Assembly (NCBI RefSeq): GCF_017104565.1
Contig: NZ_JAAGPD010000001.1
Location: forward strand, 868,001 to 932,000
Origin: Paraburkholderia sp. Tr-20389
GTDB lineage: Bacteria > Pseudomonadota > Gammaproteobacteria > Burkholderiales > Burkholderiaceae
Length of the DNA stretch: 64,000 bases
Direction of reading: 5' to 3'
Below, in pieces: positions 1 to 8,675 of the stretch. The translations under genes were made by a program, and so were the position numbers. The stretch's first letter is position 1. The number at the start of each line of letters is the position of its first letter. Under the pieces are notes generated by a model. That model was not told where the DNA came from, did not search any database, and saw only the letters and a program-made list of their open reading frames with translations.

Positions 1-662
1 GCCGCGCCCGCTTCCGAAAAGTCGGAGCGCATGCCTTGCAGCACGGCATCGAGCTGCCCTTCGAGAACAAGATAGCGCGTGCGCAATTCGTCGTGCGAGC
101 GCGCTGCGTGCGCGCCTTCGTGCAACTGCCTGCCGATGCGGTTCACCGATTCGAGCAGTGCCGGATAACGCAGGATCGACAGCGACATCGCGTAGTAACT
201 GTCGAGGTCGGGATCGAGTATCAGGTTCGATTGATTGCCGACGCGCGTCACGAGTTCGCGGCATGCGTCGAGGGCTTCGTTGATCTGTGCGGCGGTGGGC
301 TGCGATTCGCGAGCCAGCACGTCGAGCGCCGCGCGCACACGCGCATTCAGCTCCGCGCTTTGCAGATGTGCGCCATAGCGCGCTTCAGTGTGCGTGAGAT
401 CCGTCTGTGCCGCTTCGAGACGCGCAGCGGGCGGACGCCGCCCCGCGCCCGCCATCGCGACGTCGATCAGCGCATCGCTTACCGTGCCGATATAGGCGTT
501 ACCGACGATCTCCTTGTTCGAAAAGTCGATCGAAATGTATTTCTCGTGGATCAGAATGCCGCTGATGTACACCACCGCGCTCAGATCGAGCAGATAGATC
601 AGCAACAGCTTGCGTCCCACGCGCAAACGCGCAAGCAGGCGGAAGAATAGATTGCGCTTCAT
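1..662 (-). CDS. Membrane sensor protein, N-terminal part (cut by window edge)
   Basis: An open frame runs off the left edge, so only about 220 N-terminal residues are visible. It begins MKRNLFFRLLARLRVGRK, a basic cytoplasmic stub, followed by a hydrophobic segment at about residues 18-38 and then a helical, probably periplasmic region. The block SNLILDPDLDSYY is typical of the sensory regions of bacterial methyl-accepting proteins, hybrid histidine kinases and GGDEF/EAL proteins. The output domain lies outside the window, so which of these it is cannot be decided. No strong Shine-Dalgarno precedes the ATG, so the start is the likely rather than certain one. Confidence 0.8.
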   Translation of the reverse strand, partial: MKRNLFFRLLARLRVGRKLLLIYLLDLSAVVYISGILIHEKYISIDFSNKEIVGNAYIGTVSDALIDVAMAGAGRRPPAARLEAAQTDLTHTEARYGAHLQSAELNARVRAALDVLARESQPTAAQINEALDACRELVTRVGNQSNLILDPDLDSYYAMSLSILRYPALLESVNRIGRQLHEGAHAARSHDELRTRYLVLEGQLDAVLQGMRSDFSEAGA

Positions 663-1061
663 GGCATGCGCGCCACTGCGTACGACATCGAACGAGTCAC
701 ACCGCACTCCCGGTCAAAGGTAGGAGAGAAAGTGGCGCGCCGGCTTCCATGGAACCGCTCGCCACTACGGCATATCGGCGGGTCGATTCGCGACTTTAGC
801 GTTTGCTGAATAATCCCTTCGACGGTGCGCAAATGCTGCGCGCAGGTGCAGAAAACAAGGCCTTTTCGATCGATCCGCACCAACGTGCATCACGCTTCAT
901 GCGCGTTTTTCAACGTCGTTGACTTGACGACGCAACCATTCGCATGCCGACGTGAAATCGGTTTTGGCGGCATCATAGGCGGCTTGAGATGACCTCTTCA
1001 TGCGACACGGCTTTCAGCCTCGACCGCACTGGCGTGCATGGGACCCGGGTAAGGAGACATC
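663..1061. other. Intergenic region between divergent sensor gene and acetyltransferase gene
   Basis: About 400 bases hold the promoters of two divergent genes. An inverted repeat, CGTCGT and ACGACG separated by 7 bases (914-932), could be an operator, but nothing supports this further. A good Shine-Dalgarno (AAGGAG) sits just before 1062. A 74-codon minus-strand frame (659-883) is rich in Arg and Cys and does not look coding. Confidence 0.5.
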
Positions 1062-1928
1062 ATGGAACAGGCGCCGGACACGGCACGCGACTTCGTCGTC
1101 CGCACGATGACCGCCGACGAAGTGAATCTCGCGATCGAATGGGCCGCGCGGGAAGGCTGGAATCCCGGCTTGCACGACGCGTCCTGCTTCCGCTGCGCCG
1201 ACCCGAATGGGTTCTTCATCGGCGAATGGCGGGGCGAACCGGTCGGCTCGATTTCGGCCATCGCCTATGACGGGCACTTCGGCTTCATCGGACTATATAT
1301 CGTGAGGCCGGAGTTTCGCGGCAAAGGGTTCGGCTTGCGCATCTGGCAGCATGGCATCGACTATCTCGGCACGCGCAATATCGGACTCGACGGGGTGGTT
1401 GCGCAGCAGCCGAACTACAGAAAGTCGGGCTTCGAACTCGCGTACCGGAACATCCGCTTTCAGGGAATCGCAGAAGCCGACCCTTCGCGCGACGAGGCTG
1501 CGTTAGTCGATGTGCATGGGTTGCCATTCGAGCAATTCGCATCGTATGACGGGCGCTTCTTTCCTGCGCCGCGTGCAGCGTTCTTGCGCGCGTGGATCGA
1601 TCAACCCGATTCAGTGGCACTCGCCTATATCGGCGACGGTCGGATTCGCGGCTATGGCGTCCTTCGACGCTGCCGCGAAGGACGCAAGATCGGGCCGCTA
1701 TTCGCCGATGACAAGCGGATCGCCGAAGCCCTGTTCGCGGCGCTCGTCGCGCGTTGCCCGAACGAGGTCGTGGCGCTCGACGTGCCCGAACTGAACCCGG
1801 CGGCCGTCGCGCTCGCAGAGCGGCATCGCCTGACGAGCGTGTTCGAAACGGCGCGCATGTACACGAAGCACGCGCCGGACCTTCCGCTTACGCGGCTTTA
1901 TGGCGTCACCACGTTCGAACTCGGATGA
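1062..1928 (+). CDS. GNAT-family N-acetyltransferase
   Basis: 288 residues. The N-terminal half (about 10-140) is a GNAT fold: IGLYIVRPEFRGKGFGLRIW contains the acetyl-CoA pyrophosphate-binding R/Q-x-x-G-x-G/A pattern (RGKGFG). The C-terminal half (about 155-285) resembles the second domain seen in two-domain GNAT proteins of the Acetyltransf_18 type. The acceptor substrate is unknown. The start is supported by AAGGAG 7 bases upstream of ATG. The gene is convergent with the next one, with only 11 bases between the stops. Family assignment is firm; the reaction beyond acyl transfer is not. Confidence 0.88.
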   Translation: MEQAPDTARDFVVRTMTADEVNLAIEWAAREGWNPGLHDASCFRCADPNGFFIGEWRGEPVGSISAIAYDGHFGFIGLYIVRPEFRGKGFGLRIWQHGIDYLGTRNIGLDGVVAQQPNYRKSGFELAYRNIRFQGIAEADPSRDEAALVDVHGLPFEQFASYDGRFFPAPRAAFLRAWIDQPDSVALAYIGDGRIRGYGVLRRCREGRKIGPLFADDKRIAEALFAALVARCPNEVVALDVPELNPAAVALAERHRLTSVFETARMYTKHAPDLPLTRLYGVTTFELG

Positions 1929-1939
1929 CGCGCAATGCT

Positions 1940-2806
1940 TCAGTGCTTCGGATCGTAGCGATACACGCCGTGTCCCGTCTTGCGGCCCAGACGCCCCGCC
2001 GCGACGAGTTCGCGCAGCAGCGGACACGCACGGTATTTCGAATCGCCGAAGTCCTTCAGAAACACGTCCATCACGGACAGGCACACGTCGAGACCGATCA
2101 GGTCCGCGAGCGCAAGCGGCCCGATCGGATGGTTCGCACCGAGACGCATGCCCGCATCGATCTCCTCCGCCGTCGCGGTGCCTTCCGCAAGCAGGAAGAA
2201 CGCCTCGTTGATCATCGGCACGAGGATGCGGTTGACCACGAAGCCCGGCGCGTTCTTGACGCTCACGGGAGTCTTGCCGAGGCGCTCGGTCAACTCGCGC
2301 ACGGCCGTCGCGGTGTCGTCGCTGGTCTGCACGCCGCGGATCACTTCGACGAGCGGCAGCAGCGGCACCGGGTTGAAGAAATGCATGCCGACGAAACGCT
2401 CCGGCTTGCCGATCGTCGCGGCCAGCGCTGTGATCGAAATCGACGACGTGTTCGACGCGACGATCGTCTCGTCGCTCACGACGGATTCGATCTGCTTCAG
2501 AATGCGGACCTTCAGTTCGGCGTTCTCGGTCGCCGCTTCCACGACGATGTCCGCGCCCGCGAGGCGCTGATAGTCGGTCGACGTTTCGATGCGCGTGAGC
2601 GCGGCATCGCGTGCCGCCGCTTCGACCTTGCCCTTCTCGACGAGCTTCGCGAGACTGCCGGTGAGCGTCGCCACGCCCTTCGAGAGCGCGGCGTCCGTCA
2701 CGTCGATGAGCACGACCTTGAGGCCCGCCACGGCCGCCACCTGAGCGATGCCGTTGCCCATCGTGCCCGCGCCGACGATGCCGATTGTTTCGACCTTCTT
2801 TGCCAT
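1940..2806 (-). CDS. 3-hydroxybutyryl-CoA dehydrogenase (3-hydroxyacyl-CoA dehydrogenase family)
   Basis: 288 residues, the usual length for stand-alone 3-hydroxybutyryl-CoA dehydrogenases. It oxidises (S)-3-hydroxyacyl-CoA with NAD(P)+ in short-chain fatty acid or butanoate metabolism in the cytoplasm. The Rossmann motif GIVGAGTMGNGIAQ is near the N-terminus. The catalytic His is in GMHFFNPVPLLPLVEV, and the C-terminal domain carries GFVVNRILVPMINEA. The frame opens further upstream, but the ATG of MAKKVETIG has GGAGAAAAGGAG in front of it and starts where the family starts. It appears to be monocistronic. Confidence 0.95.
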   Translation of the reverse strand: MAKKVETIGIVGAGTMGNGIAQVAAVAGLKVVLIDVTDAALSKGVATLTGSLAKLVEKGKVEAAARDAALTRIETSTDYQRLAGADIVVEAATENAELKVRILKQIESVVSDETIVASNTSSISITALAATIGKPERFVGMHFFNPVPLLPLVEVIRGVQTSDDTATAVRELTERLGKTPVSVKNAPGFVVNRILVPMINEAFFLLAEGTATAEEIDAGMRLGANHPIGPLALADLIGLDVCLSVMDVFLKDFGDSKYRACPLLRELVAAGRLGRKTGHGVYRYDPKH

Positions 2807-2981
2807 TGCTGCTCCTTTTCTCCTGAATTGCTGGGTTTCGACGGCGCGCTGCAGCGCACCATGAACGATACGATACCCGGTTCTCACGCGAATTCGTGTG
2901 AAAGAGGCAACGGCCGCGCGCACCGGGAGCCCCACAAGGCGCGCGGTTATATCATCGGAAGAATTTCACTGAAGGCCCGTC

Positions 2982-3410
2982 ATGCAGCCTGTCGATCTGA
3001 ACCCGAAACGCAAGAAGGAAAATCCGCTCGTCTGGATTTTCGAGCCGCTGGAGCGCGACCCCGAATATTCGCGGGAGCGGTTCTTCAATTTCCAGGCTGC
3101 CTATCTCGATGGACTGCTGTATCTCGCCGTGGCGAGCGGCGAGGAGCCGTGGAATGGGCTCGTCGTATGCACCTCGCATGACCGGCAAGCCGGCTTGCTC
3201 GACGAGTATCCCGTGCTCGCGCCGCATCCCGTGCTCGGCAAGTGGCTGTATGTGTCGCAGCGCGATCCCGAGTTCGAAACCATCGCGCATCAAATGGTCG
3301 AACTCGCACGCGAACGCGATCCGCGCATGGGTGTGGTGCCAGGCAAGCGCAAGCGCTCGCCCGATGTGATCGACATGAAGTCTTCGTCGCGAAAGAAGAA
3401 ATCTTCGTAG
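2982..3410 (+). CDS. Conserved hypothetical protein, basic C-terminus
   Basis: 142 residues, starting MQPVDLNPKRKKENP. I recognise no domain. The middle is a mixed alpha/beta sequence rich in Trp, Tyr and acidic residues (WIFEPLERDPEYSRE), and the last 25 residues are strongly basic (KRKRSP, SSRKKKSS), which could suit nucleic-acid contact or simply be a tail. It diverges from the dehydrogenase gene across about 175 bases. Its amino-acid composition argues for a real gene; function is unknown. Confidence 0.75.
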   Translation: MQPVDLNPKRKKENPLVWIFEPLERDPEYSRERFFNFQAAYLDGLLYLAVASGEEPWNGLVVCTSHDRQAGLLDEYPVLAPHPVLGKWLYVSQRDPEFETIAHQMVELARERDPRMGVVPGKRKRSPDVIDMKSSSRKKKSS

Positions 3411-3535
3411 CGGTTTTCGCGGTAGGCTCGGGCCGCCCTTTTGCGGAGCTGAAGGTTGTCGCCGAAGGCGTTTGAGGAGCTTGAGGCGGGCAGACCGGTA
3501 GTTGCGTTTTTGACTGTGTAAAGAGGCGCAGCAGA

Positions 3536-3820
3536 TCAAGGCAGATGCGTCTCGCCCGCAACAAGCAAATGCCGATGAATACTGCAATAACACTCGTCAT
3601 GCCAGCCGTATTGCAGATCACGGCAGATCGAATACCGTACAGATTCCGGAAGACTCGACGGTTCGCTGCGCAGATCGAACTCAAGCGCTGCGAATACCGA
3701 ATCCGCCTGGGGCCAGTCAGTCTTGCTCGGCCCATCTTTCAGGCGATTGCCTTGCGCGATCTCGCTCGCGAGAATTGCCGCGAGTTCTGGGCACATGGTC
3801 ACTGCGTTCTTCTTCGTCAT
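3536..3820 (-). CDS. Small hypothetical protein
   Basis: 94 residues, soluble, starting MTKKNAVTMCPELA. It has acidic and aromatic patches and ends with several His and Cys residues (WHDECYCSIHRH), a possible metal site but unproven. A GGAA precedes the ATG weakly. It is convergent with the preceding gene and not obviously in an operon. Its balanced composition, compared with the Arg-rich frames overlapping it, makes it probably real. No function can be assigned. Confidence 0.6.
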   Translation of the reverse strand: MTKKNAVTMCPELAAILASEIAQGNRLKDGPSKTDWPQADSVFAALEFDLRSEPSSLPESVRYSICRDLQYGWHDECYCSIHRHLLVAGETHLP

Positions 3821-4030
3821 CGTGTCGATTCCGTGTGCCCGCGCGAGCCGGCGCGTGTATCAGTGCGCCCGAGATACCAGGCATCAGATGCATTTCCCGG
3901 CACGCGGAACGCGCAGCGCGCCGCCCGGATGAAACGCTGCAAAGACCATCGCAAGTCGAAGAGCGCTCCAGGTTGTCGCACTAGCCGATCCGGCATGGCC
4001 TGAGTCAACGCGGCCATCTCGACAAAACCG

Positions 4031-5455
4031 TTATCCGACGATCGCGCTGCGACCGGCTCCGCTCAAAGCGCTCAACGCAGTCAGCCGCGCGACAATCTCG
4101 TCGAATGAAGGCCGCATCTCGATGCGCTCGGCGAAACAGTCTTCGACCAGCGCATCGAACCCGGCGGCGAGATCATCGACCTCTCCCGCCGAACGTTGCG
4201 CGAGTTCTTCGAGCAGGCAACCGAACGCGCGCACCTCGATGCGCTCGAGCGCGTGCGCCCGTGCGCGATCGTCGATATCGTGCAGGGACGCCGCGCCGAA
4301 GTCGCCGAGCAATACGTGCCCTGCGCCGTCATGCAGGATGTTGTGCGCGTAGAGATCGCCATGCATGATCCCGCGCCGATGCAGATGCTGCGCCGCCGAT
4401 GCGATCCTGAGCGCGATCTGCAATGCAACTGCTCCGTCGAACCGTACGTCGGCCGCATAGACGTCACGTGTGCACGAGTCGAGGCTTGGAGGCCCTGCGA
4501 GATTGCCGAACGCCGGATGGATCAGTTTCATCACGAGGCCGTGCTCGTCGAGCGGATGACCCGTGAGCTTGCCGAGCACCGGGATGAGATTCGAGTGCTC
4601 GCCGGCTTGCAGACACGCGGCCATTTCGAGTTCCGGCAAGCCGTCGCTCGTCACCGCGCCCTTGAACAGTTTGACGGCGACCGCCTCGATGGGATGCCCG
4701 TCGCTCAGGAGACGCGTCGCGCGATGCGTCACGCCGGATGCGCCCTCTCCAAGCGTTTGTCCAAGTGCGAGCGTATGCCAGTCGATTTCCGGCACCCGCG
4801 CATCGGTCAGCGCGACGTGCTCGCGCGCTGCGTTCAGCGGATTGCCCGCGTAGGCGAGCCATGCGAGACGAGGCAGACGCAACAGCCAGTCGGGCAACAC
4901 GTCGAGCCGGTTCGCCGAAACGCGCAGCAGTTCGAGGCGGCTGCAAGCGGCCATCGTCTCGGGCAGCGACCGCAGCCGGTTGCCGGCGAGCATCAGCTTC
5001 TGCAAATTCGGACGCTCCCCGATTTCAGCCGGCAGCGCTTCGATGTCGTTATCGGTCAGGATCAGCCAGCGTAATTGAGGCGGCAGCGCTCGCCCCGGCA
5101 CGTGCCGGATGCGGTTCGCCTTGAAGCCGACCATGCTCAGCGATTCGCAGTCGCCGAGCACGGCCGGCAACTCGGTGAACGGGTTATTCGAGGCAAACAG
5201 GACGCGCAGATGACGCAGCCTCGGCAGGTCATCCGGCAGCGATGTGAGCGCATTGCCCGACAGGTCGAGCACCTCAAGGGTGTCGGCGAGGTCGAAGATC
5301 TCGCGCGGAAATTCGGTCAACCCGCAGGCGAGCTTGATGTGTCGCGCACCGGCGAGTTGCCCGTCACGCAATTCTTCGAGGGTAGCAGTCTTCAAACGTA
5401 GATCGAATCGGAGAATGGCAAGTAAGTCGCAAGCGCCGGGAGCGCAATGCGGCAC
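4031..5455 (-). CDS. Leucine-rich-repeat protein kinase (Hanks-type)
   Basis: 474 residues from a GTG. Residues about 30-210 are six to seven 23-residue leucine-rich repeats of the LxxLxLSxNxLxxLP kind (LEVLDLSGNALTSLP). Residues about 228-465 are a eukaryotic-like kinase: glycine loop LGEGASGV (235-242), VAVKLFKG with Lys262, catalytic loop HGDLYAHN (Asp367, Asn372) and DFG (385-387). The HRD arginine is Gly and the loop lysine is absent, but the core catalytic residues are kept, so activity is plausible. It has no signal peptide or membrane segment, so it is cytoplasmic. The start is uncertain: a TTG at residue 21 (position 5395) opens MKTATLEELR, which better fits the repeat start. Substrate is unknown. 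Confidence 0.87.
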   Translation of the reverse strand: MPHCAPGACDLLAILRFDLRLKTATLEELRDGQLAGARHIKLACGLTEFPREIFDLADTLEVLDLSGNALTSLPDDLPRLRHLRVLFASNNPFTELPAVLGDCESLSMVGFKANRIRHVPGRALPPQLRWLILTDNDIEALPAEIGERPNLQKLMLAGNRLRSLPETMAACSRLELLRVSANRLDVLPDWLLRLPRLAWLAYAGNPLNAAREHVALTDARVPEIDWHTLALGQTLGEGASGVTHRATRLLSDGHPIEAVAVKLFKGAVTSDGLPELEMAACLQAGEHSNLIPVLGKLTGHPLDEHGLVMKLIHPAFGNLAGPPSLDSCTRDVYAADVRFDGAVALQIALRIASAAQHLHRRGIMHGDLYAHNILHDGAGHVLLGDFGAASLHDIDDRARAHALERIEVRAFGCLLEELAQRSAGEVDDLAAGFDALVEDCFAERIEMRPSFDEIVARLTALSALSGAGRSAIVG

Positions 5456-5849
5456 CGGTCATGATTCTAGCGGGAACGGCCGTGGAGAACGGCTAATCGG
5501 AGGTACAGGTCCTGCATGGTGATGCTGTCGATGCCGACATTAGCGGATCCCGGAATGCGCTCAACGCACAGAGTGTCGACTGATCCTCGCGATGTCGTTG
5601 GACGTTTGAACTCGCCGGCCCTCCAGGCGCGTGCGTGAGGAGCGGATTACCGCGAATCGCATTCGAGTGAGTTCTTAAAGCGCTTCTGTGCAGCTAGCCG
5701 CCTGTCGAGTACGACGAGGTGGTACGAGCGGTGCGCGCCCGATTCGTTTGGTCCTGAGTCGATCCGTCATCGACTCTACACCGTCACGCAACGCTCATCG
5801 AACTCAGTGCACGCTTCCATAGCATGACGTGCGCACGACCGCGTGGCGC
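5456..5849. other. Intergenic region, nothing recognised
   Basis: About 390 bases between two minus-strand genes. It should hold the promoter of the kinase gene. The only frames are short and unconvincing, and I see no clear terminator stem or repeat. Confidence 0.4.
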
Positions 5850-6797
5850 TCACTGCGCCTCGCCACCGGCCATCGTCTGAATGATGGTCGCAAGCTGCGC
5901 ACTCATCGGCAGGTTGAGGCTGGTTCCCGACGGCAGGCGGCGCAAGAACCACCGCTTGTATTGGCGATCGATTTCTCCGTCCGCCGCGAGTTCCTGGAAA
6001 GCATCCCTCACCACTTGCGCGAGTTGCGGGTCATCCTTGCGAAACATGATGCCATACGGGTCATACGACAGATAATCGCCGACAACGCGATACTCGCCCC
6101 GCTCGCTGGCGTGCTCCGCGATCAGGCCATACAGCAGCACGTCGTCGGTGGCGAACGCGTCGGCCTGGCCTTCGGCCACCTGCGCGAAGCCCTGCGCATG
6201 GTCGGGCACCACCTGCAATTGAATTCCGAGCCTGAACTTCCGGTCCAGATCGCGCAGCGCCTTCTCGTTCGTGGTACCCGCCGTGACCGCGACCCTCCTG
6301 CCCGCGAGATCCCGGAACGAGCCGATCGGCGACCCTTTCTTCACCATCACCTTGGTGCCGGCCACGAAAATAATCGGCGAGAAGGCCACACGTTTCTGGC
6401 GTTCCACGTTGCTGGTGGTAGAACCGCATTCCAGATCGACCCGGCCGCTGACCACCGCGTCAATGCGGTTTTCGGGCGTGACAGGCACCCACTGAATAGT
6501 CAGAGTCCGATTGACCGCATCTCCGATCGCCGACACCAGCGCCTTGCACAGTTCGATCGAATAGCCGATGGGCTCCTTGCGCGCGCTCAGCCAGGAAAAC
6601 GGCACCGACGACTCGCGGTAGCCAAGCGCGATGGTGCCCGTCTCTCGGACCTTGGACAGCGTGCCCGTCAGCGCCGCCGGCGCGAAGCTGTCGGGAACCG
6701 GGCGTGACGTCTGCGCGTCCTCCTGCGCCCGCACTGCGGCGCCGGCCATCAGCAGCCCCGCGATGGCCAGCATCGACCAGAATCGCTGCGTCTTCAT
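5850..6797 (-). CDS. Periplasmic amino-acid-binding protein (GltI-like, SBP family 3)
   Basis: 315 residues with a Sec signal peptide (MKTQRFWSMLAIAGLLMAGA, cleavage near AVRAQ). The mature protein has the family-3 pattern: GTIALGYRESSVPFSW, PIGYSIELCKALV, VDLECGSTTSNVERQ and GRRVAVTAGTTNEKAL. This resembles glutamate/aspartate-binding proteins of ABC importers. No ABC permease or ATPase is nearby. Instead the gene starts 13 bases after the stop of a DAACS symporter, so the two are probably co-transcribed. Ligand is likely an acidic amino acid or dicarboxylate (inference). Whether it serves an ABC system elsewhere or helps the symporter is open. Confidence 0.9.
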   Translation of the reverse strand: MKTQRFWSMLAIAGLLMAGAAVRAQEDAQTSRPVPDSFAPAALTGTLSKVRETGTIALGYRESSVPFSWLSARKEPIGYSIELCKALVSAIGDAVNRTLTIQWVPVTPENRIDAVVSGRVDLECGSTTSNVERQKRVAFSPIIFVAGTKVMVKKGSPIGSFRDLAGRRVAVTAGTTNEKALRDLDRKFRLGIQLQVVPDHAQGFAQVAEGQADAFATDDVLLYGLIAEHASERGEYRVVGDYLSYDPYGIMFRKDDPQLAQVVRDAFQELAADGEIDRQYKRWFLRRLPSGTSLNLPMSAQLATIIQTMAGGEAQ

Positions 6798-6810
6798 GGC
6801 TCGGCCCCTG

Positions 6811-8118
6811 TCAGCTTTCTGCCGGATGGGCGATCGTCGCGCCCAGCTCGGCGTCGATTCGTGCCGCGTTGGCCTCAGCCTCGGCCTCTGACATCAGTTC
6901 CCCTTCCCACTTGGCGACCACCGCGCTCGCGATCGAATTGCCCACCGCGTTCGTGGCCGAACGGCCCATGTCGAGAAACGTATCCACGCCAAGGATCAGC
7001 AGCAAGCCGGCTTCGGGGATGCCGAACTGGTTGAGCGTGGCGGCGATCACCACCAGCGACGCTCGCGGCACGCCCGCCATCCCTTTGGACGTCAGCATCA
7101 GGATCAGCAGCATCGTCAACTGCGTACCTAGCGAGAGGTGCATGTTGTACGCCTGCGCGATGAACAGCGTCGCGAACGTGCAGTACATCATCGAGCCGTC
7201 GAGGTTGAACGAGTATCCCATCGGCATCACGAAGCTGGAGATTTTGCGCTTCACGCCGAAACGGTCGAGCGCGTCGAGGATCTTCGGATACGCGGCCTCG
7301 GAACTCGCCGTCGCAAACGAAAGCATGAATGCCTCCTTGATCAGCGCCAGTAACTTGAAAACGCGTGGCCCGAGGAAAACGAAGCCGGCCGCCGTCAGCA
7401 CCGCCCACAACAGGAAAAGGCTGAGGTAGAAATCCCCCATGAAGACCGCGAATTTCAGCAGGATTGTCAGACCGTTGACCGCCACCGTCGCGGCCATCGC
7501 CGCGAGCACCGCCAGCGGAGCGAGCTTCATCACGTAGCCGGTGATCTTGAGCATGACGTGCGAAAGCTGGTCGATCGCGGCCACCAGAACCTTGCCCTTC
7601 TCGCCGAGTGCGGCAAGCGCGATACCGAAGAACATCGAGAACACGACGATCTGCAGAATCTCGTTGTTGGACATCGCCTCGGCGAACGACCTGGGGACCA
7701 TGTGACCGACGAAGTCCTTGAGCGTGAACTTGGCGGTCGCCAGGTTCGCCGAAGCGCCGATGTCGGGCAAAGGCAACCCGAGATTCTCGCCGGGCCTGAG
7801 CAGATTGGACATCAGCAGGCCGAGAAGCAGCGAGACCAGCGAGGCAGTAACGAACCAGCCTAGCGCTTTCGCGAACACCCGTCCGACCGAGGCCGCGTCG
7901 CCCATGTGCGCAATGCCGACGACGAGCGTAGAAAAGACGAGTGGGCCGATCACCATCTTGATCAGACGCAGGAACACGTCCGACACCAGCGATATGTAGC
8001 CCGCGATCTCGGTCGCAGCCTTTCGGTCCGGAAAGCTCGTGTAGATCATGTAGCCGATTCCGATGCCTGCCAGCATCGCGATCAGAATCCAGATGGCCGC
8101 GGCATTCTTTTTGTTCAT
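6811..8118 (-). CDS. Dicarboxylate/amino acid:cation symporter (DAACS, DctA/GltP-like)
   Basis: 435 residues, inner membrane, about eight transmembrane helices plus re-entrant loops. Signature blocks are FATASSEAAYPKIL (serine-rich hairpin 1), MPMGYSFNLDGSMMY (the NxDG region), SKGMAGVPRASLVV (hairpin 2) and a C-terminal DTFLDMGRSATNAVGNSIA. It should import C4-dicarboxylates or acidic amino acids with Na+ or H+. The frame opens upstream, but the ATG of MNKKNAAAIW is preceded by GGAGG at good spacing. It is followed 13 bases later by a binding-protein gene. Confidence 0.95.
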   Translation of the reverse strand: MNKKNAAAIWILIAMLAGIGIGYMIYTSFPDRKAATEIAGYISLVSDVFLRLIKMVIGPLVFSTLVVGIAHMGDAASVGRVFAKALGWFVTASLVSLLLGLLMSNLLRPGENLGLPLPDIGASANLATAKFTLKDFVGHMVPRSFAEAMSNNEILQIVVFSMFFGIALAALGEKGKVLVAAIDQLSHVMLKITGYVMKLAPLAVLAAMAATVAVNGLTILLKFAVFMGDFYLSLFLLWAVLTAAGFVFLGPRVFKLLALIKEAFMLSFATASSEAAYPKILDALDRFGVKRKISSFVMPMGYSFNLDGSMMYCTFATLFIAQAYNMHLSLGTQLTMLLILMLTSKGMAGVPRASLVVIAATLNQFGIPEAGLLLILGVDTFLDMGRSATNAVGNSIASAVVAKWEGELMSEAEAEANAARIDAELGATIAHPAES

Positions 8119-8451
8119 CTCGAAGCCTCCATTCACTGCATGTGGTTGCGGATGGAAAGGTCGAAACAGGATGCGACATGCGTTGCACGGGATGCTGCCA
8201 ACTGCGTTCAAGGCGGGGGCTGCTGACTCAGAAGATTGCCTGTCCGCCGCCTCGGGGGCCGGCAAGGACCGTGTCCATGCTTCGTCATGGCCCGCGAGCC
8301 CGTGCCCGTCTCGACAGCTTACGGCGGATCGTCCATTAGAGTGTAGCGTAGCCACGTAGCCAGGCAACCTGCGCGAGCGGCTCCGCAACGGTGCGTCGTC
8401 ATTGGCATTCACGCGCTGTCCAGTTCTCCGGGCGCTTCTCCAAGCCGGCGG

Positions 8452-8640
8452 TTAGCGTCGTCCGCTGCGGCCCCATACGTATCGCACCCACCGCTGCCAT
8501 CGACCTTCAGGCACGGGCGAGTTGTGCGTGGCCGGCGCCTCACGGTCCCGCTGGACGGATTTCCGCCCCTGTTCGTGGATCTGCCGCGGCGCCATGCCAC
8601 CAGCGCGCTTCAGTTTGTCGGCATCGGGATCTTCTGTCAT
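8452..8640 (-). CDS. Possible small basic protein
   Basis: 62 residues, hydrophilic and highly charged, starting MTEDPDADKLKRAGG and containing PRQIHEQGRKS. An AGG lies 7 bases before the ATG. It fills an otherwise empty 550-base gap between the symporter start and the beta-propeller gene. No domain is recognised and a second frame overlaps it (8409-8600), so it is a moderate-confidence call. The rest of the gap (8119-8451 and 8641-8675) shows nothing I can name beyond presumed promoters. Confidence 0.45.
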   Translation of the reverse strand: MTEDPDADKLKRAGGMAPRQIHEQGRKSVQRDREAPATHNSPVPEGRWQRWVRYVWGRSGRR

Positions 8641-8675
8641 GGAATTGCCTGGAGACGGTAACGGTCACTGTGGTG

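Noticed and set aside
659-883. A 74-codon minus-strand frame ending with an ATGA overlap on the sensor gene start
   Set aside because: Its composition (many Arg and Cys, no structure) is like non-coding frames, and there is no Shine-Dalgarno. The overlap is probably chance.
1754-3181. A 475-codon plus-strand open frame across the dehydrogenase gene
   Set aside because: It is antisense to a clear gene and is His/Arg/Asp-rich without domains, the usual result of GC-rich third codon positions.
8409-8600. A 63-codon minus-strand frame overlapping the 62-residue small gene
   Set aside because: It is Arg- and Gly-rich, lacks a ribosome site and competes with the better frame at 8452-8640.
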